A DNA stretch of 64,000 nucleotides from Deltaproteobacteria bacterium (GCA_029261835.1 JAJDAO010000102.1:59838-123837); one strand, 5' to 3'; counted from the first letter of the stretch, positions 24,557 to 35,165 are shown. Numbers and translations are program-made. The notes: generated by a model from the sequence alone, not told the origin.

Positions 24557-27500
24557 ATGAGGGACCGGCTCGATCGAAAGCAGGTCGTCACTCTCCACGC
24601 TCGATGGTCCTGGCAATCGGCTTTCGGCATCTGGGGGGCGTGTCTGTTGGGGCTTTGCTCTCTCCCTACACTGCCCAGGGTGGCCGTTGCAGAGGTCGTC
24701 TTCGCCGCGCCGTCGGTGATCACCACAGCCTTGGCCTCACCCGCATCCGTCTACGTCGCTGATGTGGATGGAGACCTGGACATGGATGTCTTGGCGGCCT
24801 CCTTCGACGACGACACAGTCGCCTGGTACGAGAACGATGGCGCTTCCCCTCCCACCTTCACGGCACACACCATTACCACCACCGCCAATGGCGCGCGCTC
24901 CGTCTTCGCCGCCGACGTAGATGGGGATGGGAACACGGACGTCCTCTCCGCCAATCGGTACGACCAGACGGTTGCATGGTACGAGAACGATGGCGCCTCG
25001 CCCCCGGTCTGGACCACCCACACCATCACCGCCACCGCCCAGATTGCCGAATCCGTCTTCGCCAGCGACCTGGACGGGGACACGGACATGGACGTTCTCT
25101 CAGCCGAGAATTCCGCCGACAAGATCGCCTGGTACGAGAATGACGGCGCCTCGCCTCCGAGTTGGACCGCTCGCATCGTTTCCACCACCGCCGACGGCGC
25201 CTCCTCCGTCTTCGCGGCCGACGTGGACGGGGACATGAACATGGATCTCTTGTCGGCCTCTATCTTCGACGACAAGATCGCCTGGTACGAGAACGATGGC
25301 GCCTCCCCTCCAACCTTCACGGCACACACTATTTCCACCACCGCCGACGGCGCCAACACCGTGTTCGCGGCTGACGTGGACGGGGACGGGGACATGGATG
25401 TCCTATCGGCCTCTGGCATCGACGACAGGATCGCCTGGTACGAGAATAGCGGTGCCTCGCCCCCGACCTGGACCGCCCGCACTATCTCAACTACCGCCGG
25501 CAACTCCGTCTTTGCGGCTGACGTGGACGGGGACACGGACATGGATGTCTTGTCGGCCTCCTTCCACGACAACGAGATCGCCTGGTACGAGAACAACGGT
25601 GCCTCGCCTCCAGCCTGGACCCCTCACACCATCACCACATCCGCCGACGGCGCCACCGCCGTCTTCGCGGCTGACATGGACGGGGACGCGGACACGGACG
25701 TCCTGTCAGGTTCCCTCAGCGACGACACGATCGCCTGGTACGAGAACGTGGACCCCGGCACGATCATCGTCGAGAAGCAGACCGCTCCGGACGCCGCGCC
25801 CGGGAGCTTCACGTTCACGGGCGACGTCTCCGGCACGATCGCCGACGACGGTACGCTCGTGGTGGGCGGGCTCTTGCCCGGAACCTACACCGCCACCGAG
25901 AACGACCCAGCCCCCGCCTTCGACCTCACGGACATCAGCTGCAACGACGGGAACAGCTCCGGCAACGTCGGTACCCGAACGGCCACCTTCCAGCTCGAAG
26001 AGGGAGAGACGGTGACCTGCACCTTCACCAACACCGAGCAGCCCGGCACTATCATCGTCGAGCAGCAGACCTCCCCTAACGGCGCACCCGTGATCTTCAC
26101 GTTCACGGGCGACGCCCCCGGCACGATCGCCGACAACGATACGATCGTGATGGGCGGCCTCTTGCCCGGGACCTATACCGCCACCGAGAACGACCCGGCC
26201 CCCGCTTTCGACCTCACGGCCATTAGCTGCAACGACGGGAACAGCACCGGCAACGTGGGCACCCGAACGGCCACCTTCCAAGTCGAAGCGGGCGAGATTG
26301 TGACTTGCACCTTCACCAACACCGAGTTGGGCACGATCATCGTCGAGAAGCAGACCAATCCGCACGCCGCACCCGGGAGCTTCACGTTCACGGGTGACGC
26401 CCCTGGCACGATCGCCGACGACGGTACGCTCGTGGTGGGCAGCCTCTTGCCCGGAACCTACACCGCCACCGAGAACGACCCAGCCCCCGCCTTCGCACTC
26501 ACGGGCATCAGCTGCAACGACGGAAACAGCTCCGGCAACGTGGGCACCCGAACAGCGACCTTCCAAGTCGAAGCGGGCGAGACGGTGACCTGCACCTTCA
26601 TCAACACCGAGTTCGGCACGATCATTGTCGAGAAGCAGACCAATCCGGACGCCGCGCCTGGCAGCTTCACGTTCACGGGTGACGCCCCCGGCACGATCGC
26701 CGACGACGGTACGCTCGTGGTGGGCGGGCTCTTGCCCGGGACCTACACCGCCACCGAGAACAGCCCGGCCCCCGCTTTCGGCCTCACGGCCATCAGCTGC
26801 AACGACGGGAACAGCTCCGGCAACGTGGGCACCCGAACGGCCACCTTCCAAGTCGAAGCGGGCGAGACGGTGACTTGCACCTTCACCAACACCGCGTTGG
26901 GCACGATCATCGTTGAGAAGCAGACCAGCCCGGACGCCGCACCGGGGAGCTTCACGTTCACCGGCGACGCCGCCGGCACAATCGCCGACGACGGTACGAT
27001 TGTCGTGGGCGGCCTCTTGCCCGGGAGCTACACCGCCACGGAGAACGACCCGGCTCCCGCATTCGACCTCACGGGCATCAGCTGCAACGACGGGAACAGC
27101 ACCGGCAACGTGGGCACCCGAACGGCCACCTTCAATCTCGAGGTGGGAGAGATCGTGACCTGCACCTTCACCAACACCGAGCAGCCCGGCACGATCATCG
27201 TCGAGAAGCAAACCAATCCGGACGCCGCGCCGGGGAGCTTCACGTTCACCGGCGACGCCTCCGGCACGATCGCCGACGACGGTACGATCGTGGTGGGCGG
27301 GCTCTTGCCCGGGACCTACACCGCCACCGAGAACGACCCGGCCCCCGCCTTCGACGTCACGGCCATTAGCTGCAACGACGGGAACAGCTCCGGCAACGTA
27401 GGTACGCGAACGGCCACCTTCCAAGTCGAAGCGGGTGAGATCGTGACTTGCACGTTCACCAACACCGAGTTGGGCACAATCATCGTCGAAAAGCAAACCA

Positions 27501-30343
27501 ATCCGGACGCCACGCCGGGAAGCTTCACGTTCACAGGCGACGCCTCTGGCACGATCGCCGACAACGGTACGATCGTGGTGGGCGGCCTCCTGCCCGGGAC
27601 CTACACCGCCACAGAGAACGATCCAGCACCCGACTTCGCGCTCACGGGCATCAGCTGTGACGACGGGAACAGCTCCGGAAACGTGGGTACGCGAACGGCC
27701 ACCTTCAATCTCGAGGCGGGCGAGACGGTGACCTGCACCTTCAGCAACCTCGAAGATCCCGGCACGATCATCGTCGAGAAGCAGACCAATCCGGACGCCG
27801 CGCCGGGGAGCTTTACGTTCACGGGCGACGCCGCCGGCACGATCGCCGACAACGGTACGATCGTGGTGGGCGGGCTCTTGCCCGGGACCTACACCGCCAC
27901 GGAGAACAGCCCGGCCCCCGCCTTCGGCGTCACGGCCATTAGCTGCAACGACGGGAACAGCACCGGCAACGTGGGCACCCGAACGGCCACCTTCCAAGTC
28001 GAAGCGGGCGAGACGGTGACCTGCACCTTCACCAACACTGAATCAGGCACGATCATCGTCGAGAAGCAGACCGCTCCGGACGCCGCGCCGGGGAGCTTCA
28101 CGTTCACCGGCGACGCCGCCGGCACAATCGCCGACGACGGTACGATCGTGGTGGGCGGCCTCCTGCCCGGGACCTATACCGCCACGGAGAACGACCCGGC
28201 CCCCACCTTCGACCTCACGGGCATCAGCTGCAACGACGGGAACAGCTCCGGCAACGCGGGCACTCGAACGGCGACCTTCCGAGTCGAACCGGGCGAGACG
28301 GTGACCTGCACCTTCACCAACACCGAGTCGGGCACGATCATCGTCGAGAAGCAGACCAACCCGGACGCTGCGCCGGGGAGCTTCACGTTCACGGGCGACG
28401 CCACCGGCACGATCGCCGACAACGGTACGATCGTCGTGGGTGGGCTCGCACCTGGCACCTACACCGCTACCGAGAACGACCCGGCACCCAGCTTCTCCCT
28501 GACCGGCGTCAGCTGCGACGACGGAAACAGCACCGGCAACGTGGGTACCCGGACGGCCACCTTCCAAGTCGAAGCGGGCGAGACGGTGACTTGCACCTTC
28601 ACCAACACCGAGTCAGGCACGATCATCATCGAGAAGCAGACGAGTCCGGACGCCGCGCCGGGAGCCTTTACATTCACCGGCGATGCCCCCGGTACGATCG
28701 CCGACGACGGTACAATCGTGGTGGGCGGCCTCCTGCCCGGGACCTATACCGCCACCGAGAACGACCCAGCTCCCGACTTCGTGCTCACGGGCGTCAGCTG
28801 CAACGACGGGAACAGCACCGGCAACGTCGGCACCCGAACGGCCACGTTCAATGTCGAGGCAGGCGAGATCGTGACCTGCACCTTCACCAACCTCGAGGAC
28901 CCCGGCACGATTATCGTCGCGAAGCAGACGAGTCCGAGCGGCGTGCCCGGGAGCTTCACGTTCACGGGCGACGCGTCCGGCACGATCGGACACGGTCAGA
29001 CGATCGTGGTGGGCGGGCTCGCGCCCGGCGTCTACACGGCCACGGAGAACAGCCCGGCCCCCGAGTTCGACCTCACGGGCATCAGCTGCGACGACGGGAA
29101 CAGCAGCGGCAACGTGGGCAGTCGAACGGCCACTTTCAATGTCGAGGCGGGAGAGACGGTGACCTGCACCTTCACCAACACCGAGCAACCCGGCATCATC
29201 ATCGTCGTGAAGCAGACCAGTCCGAGCGGCGTGCCCGGGAGCTTCACATTCACGGGCGACGCCTCCGGCACGATCGGACACGGTCAAACGATAGTGGTGG
29301 GCGGGCTTGCGCCCGGGGTCTACACGACTACGGAAGACAACCCGACCCCCGCGTTCAATCTCACGGACATCAGCTGCAACGACGGGGACAGCACCGGCAA
29401 CGTGGGTACCCGAACGGCCACCTTCCAGCTCGCGCCGGGCGAGACGGTGATCTGCGCCTTCACCAACACCGAACAGCCCCGTCTGACATTCGGGGGGACG
29501 GTCTCATTCGGGGGGACGCCGCTCGTGGTCCCGGGCCCGCTCATCGCCGGTACGCACCTGAATGGGTTCGGCGCGTTCGAGCTCGAGATCTTCGGCGAGA
29601 GCTACGCCGGAACCGGGCTGCAAGACCTGCCACGCGTGCCGACTGCGCCGCTCTCTTACGTCGACAACCAGACTTCCTTGGGATTGGGCGAGAGTCCCGC
29701 CTCGGTGGGCGCCCGCTGGGACGACAGCGTCCTCGCCGACTTCGAGCTGCTCGTCACGGGCTCCGCCATGACGCTGGGGCAGACCGATTTCCTGTGGCCC
29801 CCAACGAACAACGGACCGGCGGACCTCAAGATCACGCTCCACGTCCCGTTCGTGAGCTCCGCCAGTCAAACGCTCGATCTCGAAGCAAGCTTCGACATCA
29901 CGTCGGGGTCAAAGGGCGCCCTCGGAGCCAGCGACTTCGTGAGGGCGGAGATGTGTCTATACGAGAACGTGGGGGACATGCTGACCGACGCCAGCCCCAT
30001 ACCGTGCCAGGCAGCACCCAAGAACGGGAGCCACACGGTGCTCACGAACGTGAGCTCCGGCACGACGTTGCCCCATGCCGCGCTGGGCAACATACCCGTA
30101 ACGGTCGTGGGAGGGACCTCGTACATCATCATCGCGACCTGGGAGTTCGCGGTGAAGAACCAGAGCGCGGCGGTGGATCTGAGTCTCTCGAACTTCGAGC
30201 TAACGCTCGGTCCGGGGACGACTGCGGTACCGGCACTGCCGCCAACGGGCGCCTGGGTACTCGCCGCGTTCATGATTCTGGCGGGCGCGCTCGCCAGCTG
30301 GCGACACATCAGCCGTCAGGGCAGATGGAGTCTTCGTCGCTGA
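24557..30343 (+). CDS. Giant surface protein: FG-GAP propeller, 13 prealbumin-like repeats, sorting tail
   Basis: 1928 residues. After a signal segment (about 20-45) there are seven ~50-residue repeats of the form VFAADVDGDxDMDVLSAS..DD.IAWYEN, i.e. FG-GAP/VCBS Ca-binding propeller blades. From residue 401 come 13 near-identical ~95-residue repeats beginning GTIIVEKQT and ending CTFTNTE; each has paired Cys (ISCNDGN and VTCTFTN) and resembles SpaA/prealbumin-like Ig modules. From 1642 a ~240-residue domain shared with two neighbours follows. The end is VPALPPTGAWVLAAF, a hydrophobic helix, then RR-rich residues, like IPTL/LPXTG-type sorting signals. It is probably an adhesin or matrix protein. 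Confidence 0.88.
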   Translation: MRDRLDRKQVVTLHARWSWQSAFGIWGACLLGLCSLPTLPRVAVAEVVFAAPSVITTALASPASVYVADVDGDLDMDVLAASFDDDTVAWYENDGASPPTFTAHTITTTANGARSVFAADVDGDGNTDVLSANRYDQTVAWYENDGASPPVWTTHTITATAQIAESVFASDLDGDTDMDVLSAENSADKIAWYENDGASPPSWTARIVSTTADGASSVFAADVDGDMNMDLLSASIFDDKIAWYENDGASPPTFTAHTISTTADGANTVFAADVDGDGDMDVLSASGIDDRIAWYENSGASPPTWTARTISTTAGNSVFAADVDGDTDMDVLSASFHDNEIAWYENNGASPPAWTPHTITTSADGATAVFAADMDGDADTDVLSGSLSDDTIAWYENVDPGTIIVEKQTAPDAAPGSFTFTGDVSGTIADDGTLVVGGLLPGTYTATENDPAPAFDLTDISCNDGNSSGNVGTRTATFQLEEGETVTCTFTNTEQPGTIIVEQQTSPNGAPVIFTFTGDAPGTIADNDTIVMGGLLPGTYTATENDPAPAFDLTAISCNDGNSTGNVGTRTATFQVEAGEIVTCTFTNTELGTIIVEKQTNPHAAPGSFTFTGDAPGTIADDGTLVVGSLLPGTYTATENDPAPAFALTGISCNDGNSSGNVGTRTATFQVEAGETVTCTFINTEFGTIIVEKQTNPDAAPGSFTFTGDAPGTIADDGTLVVGGLLPGTYTATENSPAPAFGLTAISCNDGNSSGNVGTRTATFQVEAGETVTCTFTNTALGTIIVEKQTSPDAAPGSFTFTGDAAGTIADDGTIVVGGLLPGSYTATENDPAPAFDLTGISCNDGNSTGNVGTRTATFNLEVGEIVTCTFTNTEQPGTIIVEKQTNPDAAPGSFTFTGDASGTIADDGTIVVGGLLPGTYTATENDPAPAFDVTAISCNDGNSSGNVGTRTATFQVEAGEIVTCTFTNTELGTIIVEKQTNPDATPGSFTFTGDASGTIADNGTIVVGGLLPGTYTATENDPAPDFALTGISCDDGNSSGNVGTRTATFNLEAGETVTCTFSNLEDPGTIIVEKQTNPDAAPGSFTFTGDAAGTIADNGTIVVGGLLPGTYTATENSPAPAFGVTAISCNDGNSTGNVGTRTATFQVEAGETVTCTFTNTESGTIIVEKQTAPDAAPGSFTFTGDAAGTIADDGTIVVGGLLPGTYTATENDPAPTFDLTGISCNDGNSSGNAGTRTATFRVEPGETVTCTFTNTESGTIIVEKQTNPDAAPGSFTFTGDATGTIADNGTIVVGGLAPGTYTATENDPAPSFSLTGVSCDDGNSTGNVGTRTATFQVEAGETVTCTFTNTESGTIIIEKQTSPDAAPGAFTFTGDAPGTIADDGTIVVGGLLPGTYTATENDPAPDFVLTGVSCNDGNSTGNVGTRTATFNVEAGEIVTCTFTNLEDPGTIIVAKQTSPSGVPGSFTFTGDASGTIGHGQTIVVGGLAPGVYTATENSPAPEFDLTGISCDDGNSSGNVGSRTATFNVEAGETVTCTFTNTEQPGIIIVVKQTSPSGVPGSFTFTGDASGTIGHGQTIVVGGLAPGVYTTTEDNPTPAFNLTDISCNDGDSTGNVGTRTATFQLAPGETVICAFTNTEQPRLTFGGTVSFGGTPLVVPGPLIAGTHLNGFGAFELEIFGESYAGTGLQDLPRVPTAPLSYVDNQTSLGLGESPASVGARWDDSVLADFELLVTGSAMTLGQTDFLWPPTNNGPADLKITLHVPFVSSASQTLDLEASFDITSGSKGALGASDFVRAEMCLYENVGDMLTDASPIPCQAAPKNGSHTVLTNVSSGTTLPHAALGNIPVTVVGGTSYIIIATWEFAVKNQSAAVDLSLSNFELTLGPGTTAVPALPPTGAWVLAAFMILAGALASWRHISRQGRWSLRR
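25757..29479 (+). repeat. 13 tandem ~286-bp repeats in giant protein 1
   Basis: Each unit encodes about 95 residues starting GTIIVEKQT. The first two and last two units differ most (EQQTSPNGAPVIF; SPSGVPGSF with GTIGHGQTIVV), while the central ones are nearly identical at DNA level. The inter-unit linkers vary (EQP, EL, ES, LEDP), showing shuffling. Confidence 0.92.
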
Positions 30344-30389
30344 CTCCTCTGCTTCTTGGCACTGCGCTGACTTTCTGCACACAACGGGA

Positions 30390-30525
30390 AGTGCGCCAAG
30401 AACGACCCGACGCGCGGGGATCAATCTGTAGTTTTCGAAGAATGCCCCTTCGTTGCGCGCAAGAATCAGCAAGACGTCGGACATCAGATTATGAGAGACT
30501 CAGCACCAGTTCGAGCTTGGGCGCG
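30390..30525 (+). repeat. Duplicated leader, copy 2
   Basis: Second copy of the ~135-bp leader found at 24303-24437, here located between the two giant genes and ending 46 bp before the second ATG. The conserved GAGAGACTCAGCACC block is intact. Confidence 0.8.
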
Positions 30526-30570
30526 GCGGAGGCTCACTTGCTCGAGGCCGGATAGGAAGGGAAGCTCGGA

Positions 30571-33500
30571 ATGCGCATCTCTACCGCTCTGACTCAGCGC
30601 TCGTCTCGACTGGGGTTTCCGGTGGTGGCGCGAGGGGGGGCCTGGAGGGGCTGGCTGGGAGGGGCGCTTCTGGTGGGACTGCTCGCCGCCAGCGCCTCGC
30701 ACGCGAGCGGCCCGGTGGTCTGCTGGGGCCACGACTCCGACGGCCGGGCGTCTCCCCCCGGCGCGGTAGACGGCACGGGCGGAACCGCCAGCGCCATCGC
30801 GGTCGGGCCCCGGCCCGTCTGCGCGATCCAGGCCGGGACCGGGAACGCCGTCTGCTGGGGCGACGACTCCGACGGCCAGGCTTCTCCCCCCGCCTCCGTG
30901 AATGGCACGAGCGGAACCGCCAGCGCCATCGCGCCCGGGGTTATCAATGCCTGCGCGATCCAGGCCGGAACCGGGAACGTCGTCTGCTGGGGCAGCGACC
31001 TCTACGGCCAGGCTTCTCCCCCCGCCTCGGTGGACGGGACGAGCGGCACCGCCAGCGCGATCACCGCAGGGATCTACCACAGCTGCGCCATCCAGGCCGG
31101 GACCGGGAACGTCATCTGCTGGGGCTACGACTTCCTCGGCGCGGCGACGTCTCCCCCGGCCTCGGTGGACGGCACGAGCGGCACCGCCAGCGCGATCACC
31201 GCAGGGAGCTTCCACAGCTGCGCCATCCAGGCCGGGACCGGGAACGTCATCTGCTGGGGCTACGACTACTACGGCCAGGCGTCTCCCCCCGCCTCGGTGG
31301 ACGGCACGAGCGGCACCGCCAGCGCGATCACTGGAGGGAGATCCCACAGCTGCGCGATCCAGGCCGGGACCGGGAACGTCATCTGCTGGGGCTATGAAAC
31401 AGGCGGTTTGCGTCCCCCCGCCTCGGTGAACGGCACGAGCGGCACCGCCAGCGCGATCTCGGCCGGGGCTTACCACAACTGCGCGATCCAGGCCGGGACC
31501 GGGAATGCCGTCTGCTGGCTCTGGGGCAGCGACCCCGACGGCCGGGCGTCTCCCCCCGCTTCGGTGGACGGCACGACCGGCACCGCCAGCGCGATCTCGG
31601 CCGGGGGTGTGACCAGCTGCGCGATCCGGGTTGAAACCGCGGGCGCTTCACTCATCGTCGAGAAGCAGACCAGCCCGGACGCCCCCCCGGCCGGGAACTT
31701 CACGTTCACCGGCGACGCCTCCGGCACGATCGGAGACGGTCGTCAGATCGTGGTGGACGGACTTTCGCCCGGGACCTACACCGCCACCGAGAACGACCCG
31801 GCCCCCAACTTCAATCTCACCGACATCAGCTGTACCGATGGCAACAGCACCGGCAACGTGGGCACCCGAACCGCCACCTTCAATCTCGAGACGGACGAGA
31901 CGGTGATCTGCACGTTCACCAACACCGACCAGACCGGCACGATCATCGTCGAGAAGCTGACCGATCCGGCCGTGTGGGGGAACTTCACGTTCACCGGCGA
32001 CGTCTCCGGCACCATCCAGCACCGCGGTACGACCAAGACGGACCAACTTTGGGCCGGGACCTACACCGCCACCGAGAACGACCCGGCCCCCGACTTCGCG
32101 CTCACGGGCATCAGCTGCGACGACGGGAACAGCACCGGTAATGTGGGCACGCGAACGGCCACCTTCAATGTCGAGGCGAGCGAGATCGTGACCTGCACCT
32201 TCACCAACACCGAATTGGGCACCATCATCGTCGAGAAGCAGACCAGTCCGGACGCCGCGCCGGGGAGCTTCACATTCACGGGCGACGCCCCCGGCACGAT
32301 CGCCGACAACGGCACGATCGCGGTGGGCGGGCTCTTGCCGGGAACCTACACCGCCACCGAGAACGACCCGACCCCCGCCTTCGACCTCACGGGAATCAGC
32401 TGCGACGACGGCAACAGCACCGGCAACGTGGGCACCCGAACGGCCACCTTCAATGTCGAGGCGGGCGAGACCGTGACCTGCACTTTCACCAACGCCGAGT
32501 TGGGCACGATCATCGTCGAGAAGCAGACCGCTCCGGACGCTGCGCCGGGGAGCTTCACGTTCACCGGCGACGCCCCCGGTACGATCGCCGACAACGGTAC
32601 GATCGTGGTGGGCGGCCTCTTGCCCGGGACCTACACCGCCACCGAGAACGACCCGGCCCCCGGCTTCGACCTCACGGGCATAAGCTGCGACGACGGGAAC
32701 AGCAGCGGCAACGTGGGTACTCGAACGGCCACCTTCCAGGTCGAAGCGGGCGAAACGGTGACCTGCACCTTCATCAACACCGATCCGCTCGGCACAATCA
32801 TCGTCGAGAAGCAGACCAATCCGGACGCCGCACCGGGGAGCTTCACGTTCACCGGTGACGCCGCCGGCACCATCGCCGACAACGGTACGATCGTGGTGGG
32901 CGGCCTCTTGCCCGGGACCTACACCGCCACCGAGAACGATCCGACTCCCGCCTTCGCGCTCACGAACATCAGCTGTAACGATGGCAACAGCACCGGCAAC
33001 GTGGGCACTCGAACGGCCACCTTCCAAGTCGAAGCGGGCGAGGTCGTGACCTGCACCTTCACCAACCTCGAGGACCCCGGCACGATCATCGTCGAGAAGC
33101 AGACCAGTCCGGGCGGCGTGCCCGGGAGCTTCACATTCACGGGCGACGCTTCCGGCACGATTGGACACGGTCAGACGATCGTGGTGGGCGGGCTCGCGCC
33201 CGGGGTCTACACGGCGACGGAGAACAGCCCGGCCCCCGAGTTCGACCTCACGAACATTAGCTGCAACGACGGCAACAGCTCCGGCAACGTGGGTACCCGA
33301 ACGGCCACTTTCAACGTCGAGGCGGGCGAGACGGTGACCTGTACCTTCACCAACACCGACCAGACCGGCACGATCATCGTCGAGAAGCAAACTGATCCGG
33401 ACGCCGCACCGGGGAGCTTCACGTACACGGGCGACGCCGCCGGCACGATCGCCGACAACGGCACGATCGTGGTGGGTGGGCTCTTGCCCGGGACCTACAC

Positions 33501-35094
33501 CGCCACCGAGAACGACCCGGCTCCCGACTTCGCGCTCACGAGCATCAGCTGTAACGACGGCAACAGCACGGGCAACGTGGGTACCCGAACGGCCACCTTC
33601 AATCTCGAGGCAGGCGAGGTCGTGACCTGCACCTTCGCCAACCTCGAGGACCCCGGCACGATCATCGTCGAGAAGCAGACGAGTCCGGATGCCGCGCCGG
33701 GGAGCTTCACATTTACCGGTGACGCCCCCGGCACGATTGCCGACAACGGCACGATCGTCATGGGCGGCCTCTTGCCCGGGGTCTACACCGCCACGGAGAA
33801 CAACCCGGCCCCCGAGTTCAACCTCACGAACATCAGCTGCAACGACGGCAACAGCACCGGCAACGTGGGCAGTCGAACCGCCACTTTCAATGTCGAGGCG
33901 GGAGAGACGGTGACCTGCACCTTCACCAACACCGAGCAGCCCGGCACGATCATCGTCGAGAAGCAGACCAGTCCGAGCGGTTTGCCCGGGAGCTTCACAT
34001 TCACGGGCGATGCCTCCGGCACGATCGGGCACGGCCAAACGATCGTGGTGGGCGGGCTTACGCCTGGGGTCTACACGGCCACGGAGAACGACCCGGCCCC
34101 CGCGTTCAATCTCACGAGCATCAGCTGCGACGACGGGGACAGCACCGGCAACGTGGGTACCCGAACGGCCACCTTCCAGCTTGCGCCGGGCGAGACGGTG
34201 ACCTGCACCTTTACCAACACCGAACAGCCCCCTCTGACCTTCGGGGGGACGGTCTCATTTGGTGGCGCCCCGCTCGTGGTCCCGGGCCCGCTCATCGCCG
34301 GTACGCACCTGAACGGGTTCGGCGCGTTCGAGCTCGAGATCTTCGACGAGAGCTACGTCGGAACCGGGCTCCAAGACCTGCCGCGCGCGCCGACAGCGCC
34401 GCTCTCTTACGTCGACAACCAGATCTCCTCGGGATTGGGCGAGAGTCCCGCCTCGGTGGGCGCCCGCTGGGACGACAGCGTCCTCGCCGACTTCGAGCTG
34501 CTCGTCACGGGCTCCGCCATGACGCTGGGGCAGACCGATTTACTCCCGCCCGACACAAACAACGGACCAGCGGACCTCAAGATCACGCTCCACGTCCCGT
34601 TCGTGAGCTCCGCCAGTCAAACGCTCGATCTCGAAGCGAGCTTCGACATCACGTCCACGACGAAGAGCGTCCTCGGAGCCAGCGACTTCGTGAGGGCCGA
34701 GATATGTCTGTACGAGAACGTGGGGGACATGCTGACCGACGCCAGCCCCATACCGTGCCAGGCCGCACCCAAGAACGGGAGCCACACGGTGCTCACGAAC
34801 GTGAGCTCCGGCACGACGTTGCCCCATGCCGCGCTGGGCAGCATACCGGTGACAGTCACGGGAGGCACTTCGTACATCATTATCGCGACCTGGGAGTTCG
34901 CGGTGAAGAACCAGAGCGGGGCGGTGGATCTGAGTCTCTCGAACTTCGAGCTGACACTGGGTCCGGGGACGACTGCGGTACCGGCACTGCCGCCAACGGG
35001 CGCCTGGGTACTCGCCGCGTTCATGATTCTGGCGGGCGCGCTCGCCAGCTGGCGACACATCAGCCGTCACGGCCGATGGAGTCTTCGTCGCTGA
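30571..35094 (+). CDS. Giant surface protein: RCC1-like propeller, 9 prealbumin-like repeats, sorting tail
   Basis: 1507 residues. A signal peptide (GWLGGALLVGLLAASASHA) is followed by seven ~44-residue repeats of VCWG.D..GQASPPASVDGT..TASAI.AG...CAIQAGTGN, like RCC1/BLIP-II-type propeller blades. From residue 358 come nine ~95-residue GTIIVEKQT repeats, then from 1220 the same C-terminal domain and VPALPPTGAW/TM/RR tail as the upstream paralogue, nearly identical in sequence. It is a paralogue with an exchanged N-terminal domain. Probably exported and anchored like its neighbour. ATG at 30571, with GGAAGGGAAG upstream. Confidence 0.88.
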   Translation: MRISTALTQRSSRLGFPVVARGGAWRGWLGGALLVGLLAASASHASGPVVCWGHDSDGRASPPGAVDGTGGTASAIAVGPRPVCAIQAGTGNAVCWGDDSDGQASPPASVNGTSGTASAIAPGVINACAIQAGTGNVVCWGSDLYGQASPPASVDGTSGTASAITAGIYHSCAIQAGTGNVICWGYDFLGAATSPPASVDGTSGTASAITAGSFHSCAIQAGTGNVICWGYDYYGQASPPASVDGTSGTASAITGGRSHSCAIQAGTGNVICWGYETGGLRPPASVNGTSGTASAISAGAYHNCAIQAGTGNAVCWLWGSDPDGRASPPASVDGTTGTASAISAGGVTSCAIRVETAGASLIVEKQTSPDAPPAGNFTFTGDASGTIGDGRQIVVDGLSPGTYTATENDPAPNFNLTDISCTDGNSTGNVGTRTATFNLETDETVICTFTNTDQTGTIIVEKLTDPAVWGNFTFTGDVSGTIQHRGTTKTDQLWAGTYTATENDPAPDFALTGISCDDGNSTGNVGTRTATFNVEASEIVTCTFTNTELGTIIVEKQTSPDAAPGSFTFTGDAPGTIADNGTIAVGGLLPGTYTATENDPTPAFDLTGISCDDGNSTGNVGTRTATFNVEAGETVTCTFTNAELGTIIVEKQTAPDAAPGSFTFTGDAPGTIADNGTIVVGGLLPGTYTATENDPAPGFDLTGISCDDGNSSGNVGTRTATFQVEAGETVTCTFINTDPLGTIIVEKQTNPDAAPGSFTFTGDAAGTIADNGTIVVGGLLPGTYTATENDPTPAFALTNISCNDGNSTGNVGTRTATFQVEAGEVVTCTFTNLEDPGTIIVEKQTSPGGVPGSFTFTGDASGTIGHGQTIVVGGLAPGVYTATENSPAPEFDLTNISCNDGNSSGNVGTRTATFNVEAGETVTCTFTNTDQTGTIIVEKQTDPDAAPGSFTYTGDAAGTIADNGTIVVGGLLPGTYTATENDPAPDFALTSISCNDGNSTGNVGTRTATFNLEAGEVVTCTFANLEDPGTIIVEKQTSPDAAPGSFTFTGDAPGTIADNGTIVMGGLLPGVYTATENNPAPEFNLTNISCNDGNSTGNVGSRTATFNVEAGETVTCTFTNTEQPGTIIVEKQTSPSGLPGSFTFTGDASGTIGHGQTIVVGGLTPGVYTATENDPAPAFNLTSISCDDGDSTGNVGTRTATFQLAPGETVTCTFTNTEQPPLTFGGTVSFGGAPLVVPGPLIAGTHLNGFGAFELEIFDESYVGTGLQDLPRAPTAPLSYVDNQISSGLGESPASVGARWDDSVLADFELLVTGSAMTLGQTDLLPPDTNNGPADLKITLHVPFVSSASQTLDLEASFDITSTTKSVLGASDFVRAEICLYENVGDMLTDASPIPCQAAPKNGSHTVLTNVSSGTTLPHAALGSIPVTVTGGTSYIIIATWEFAVKNQSGAVDLSLSNFELTLGPGTTAVPALPPTGAWVLAAFMILAGALASWRHISRHGRWSLRR
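31642..34227 (+). repeat. 9 tandem ~287-bp repeats in giant protein 2
   Basis: Units are interchangeable with those of the upstream gene. The second unit (EKLTDPAVWGNFTF, IQHRGTTKTDQLWAG) is the most divergent and shorter. The DNA identity across genes makes the array prone to recombination and to assembly collapse. Confidence 0.92.
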
Positions 35095-35165
35095 CTCCTC
35101 TGCTTGGCCGTCCTCAGTACAAGTCGCGTGCGAATCGCAAGAATGCGCGACCTCTGCCGGCTGAA

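Noticed and set aside
25706..27997. 763-codon open frame on the minus strand opposite the repeats of giant protein 1
   Set aside because: Arises from the repeated GC-rich codons of the true gene; it is a mirror of each repeat (AVVGDRAGGVA...) with no start signal. The similar frame at 31648-34038 is rejected for the same reason.
25757..34227. CRISPR-like array of repeats
   Set aside because: Units are ~286 bp, fully coding and without spacers; they are protein domain repeats.
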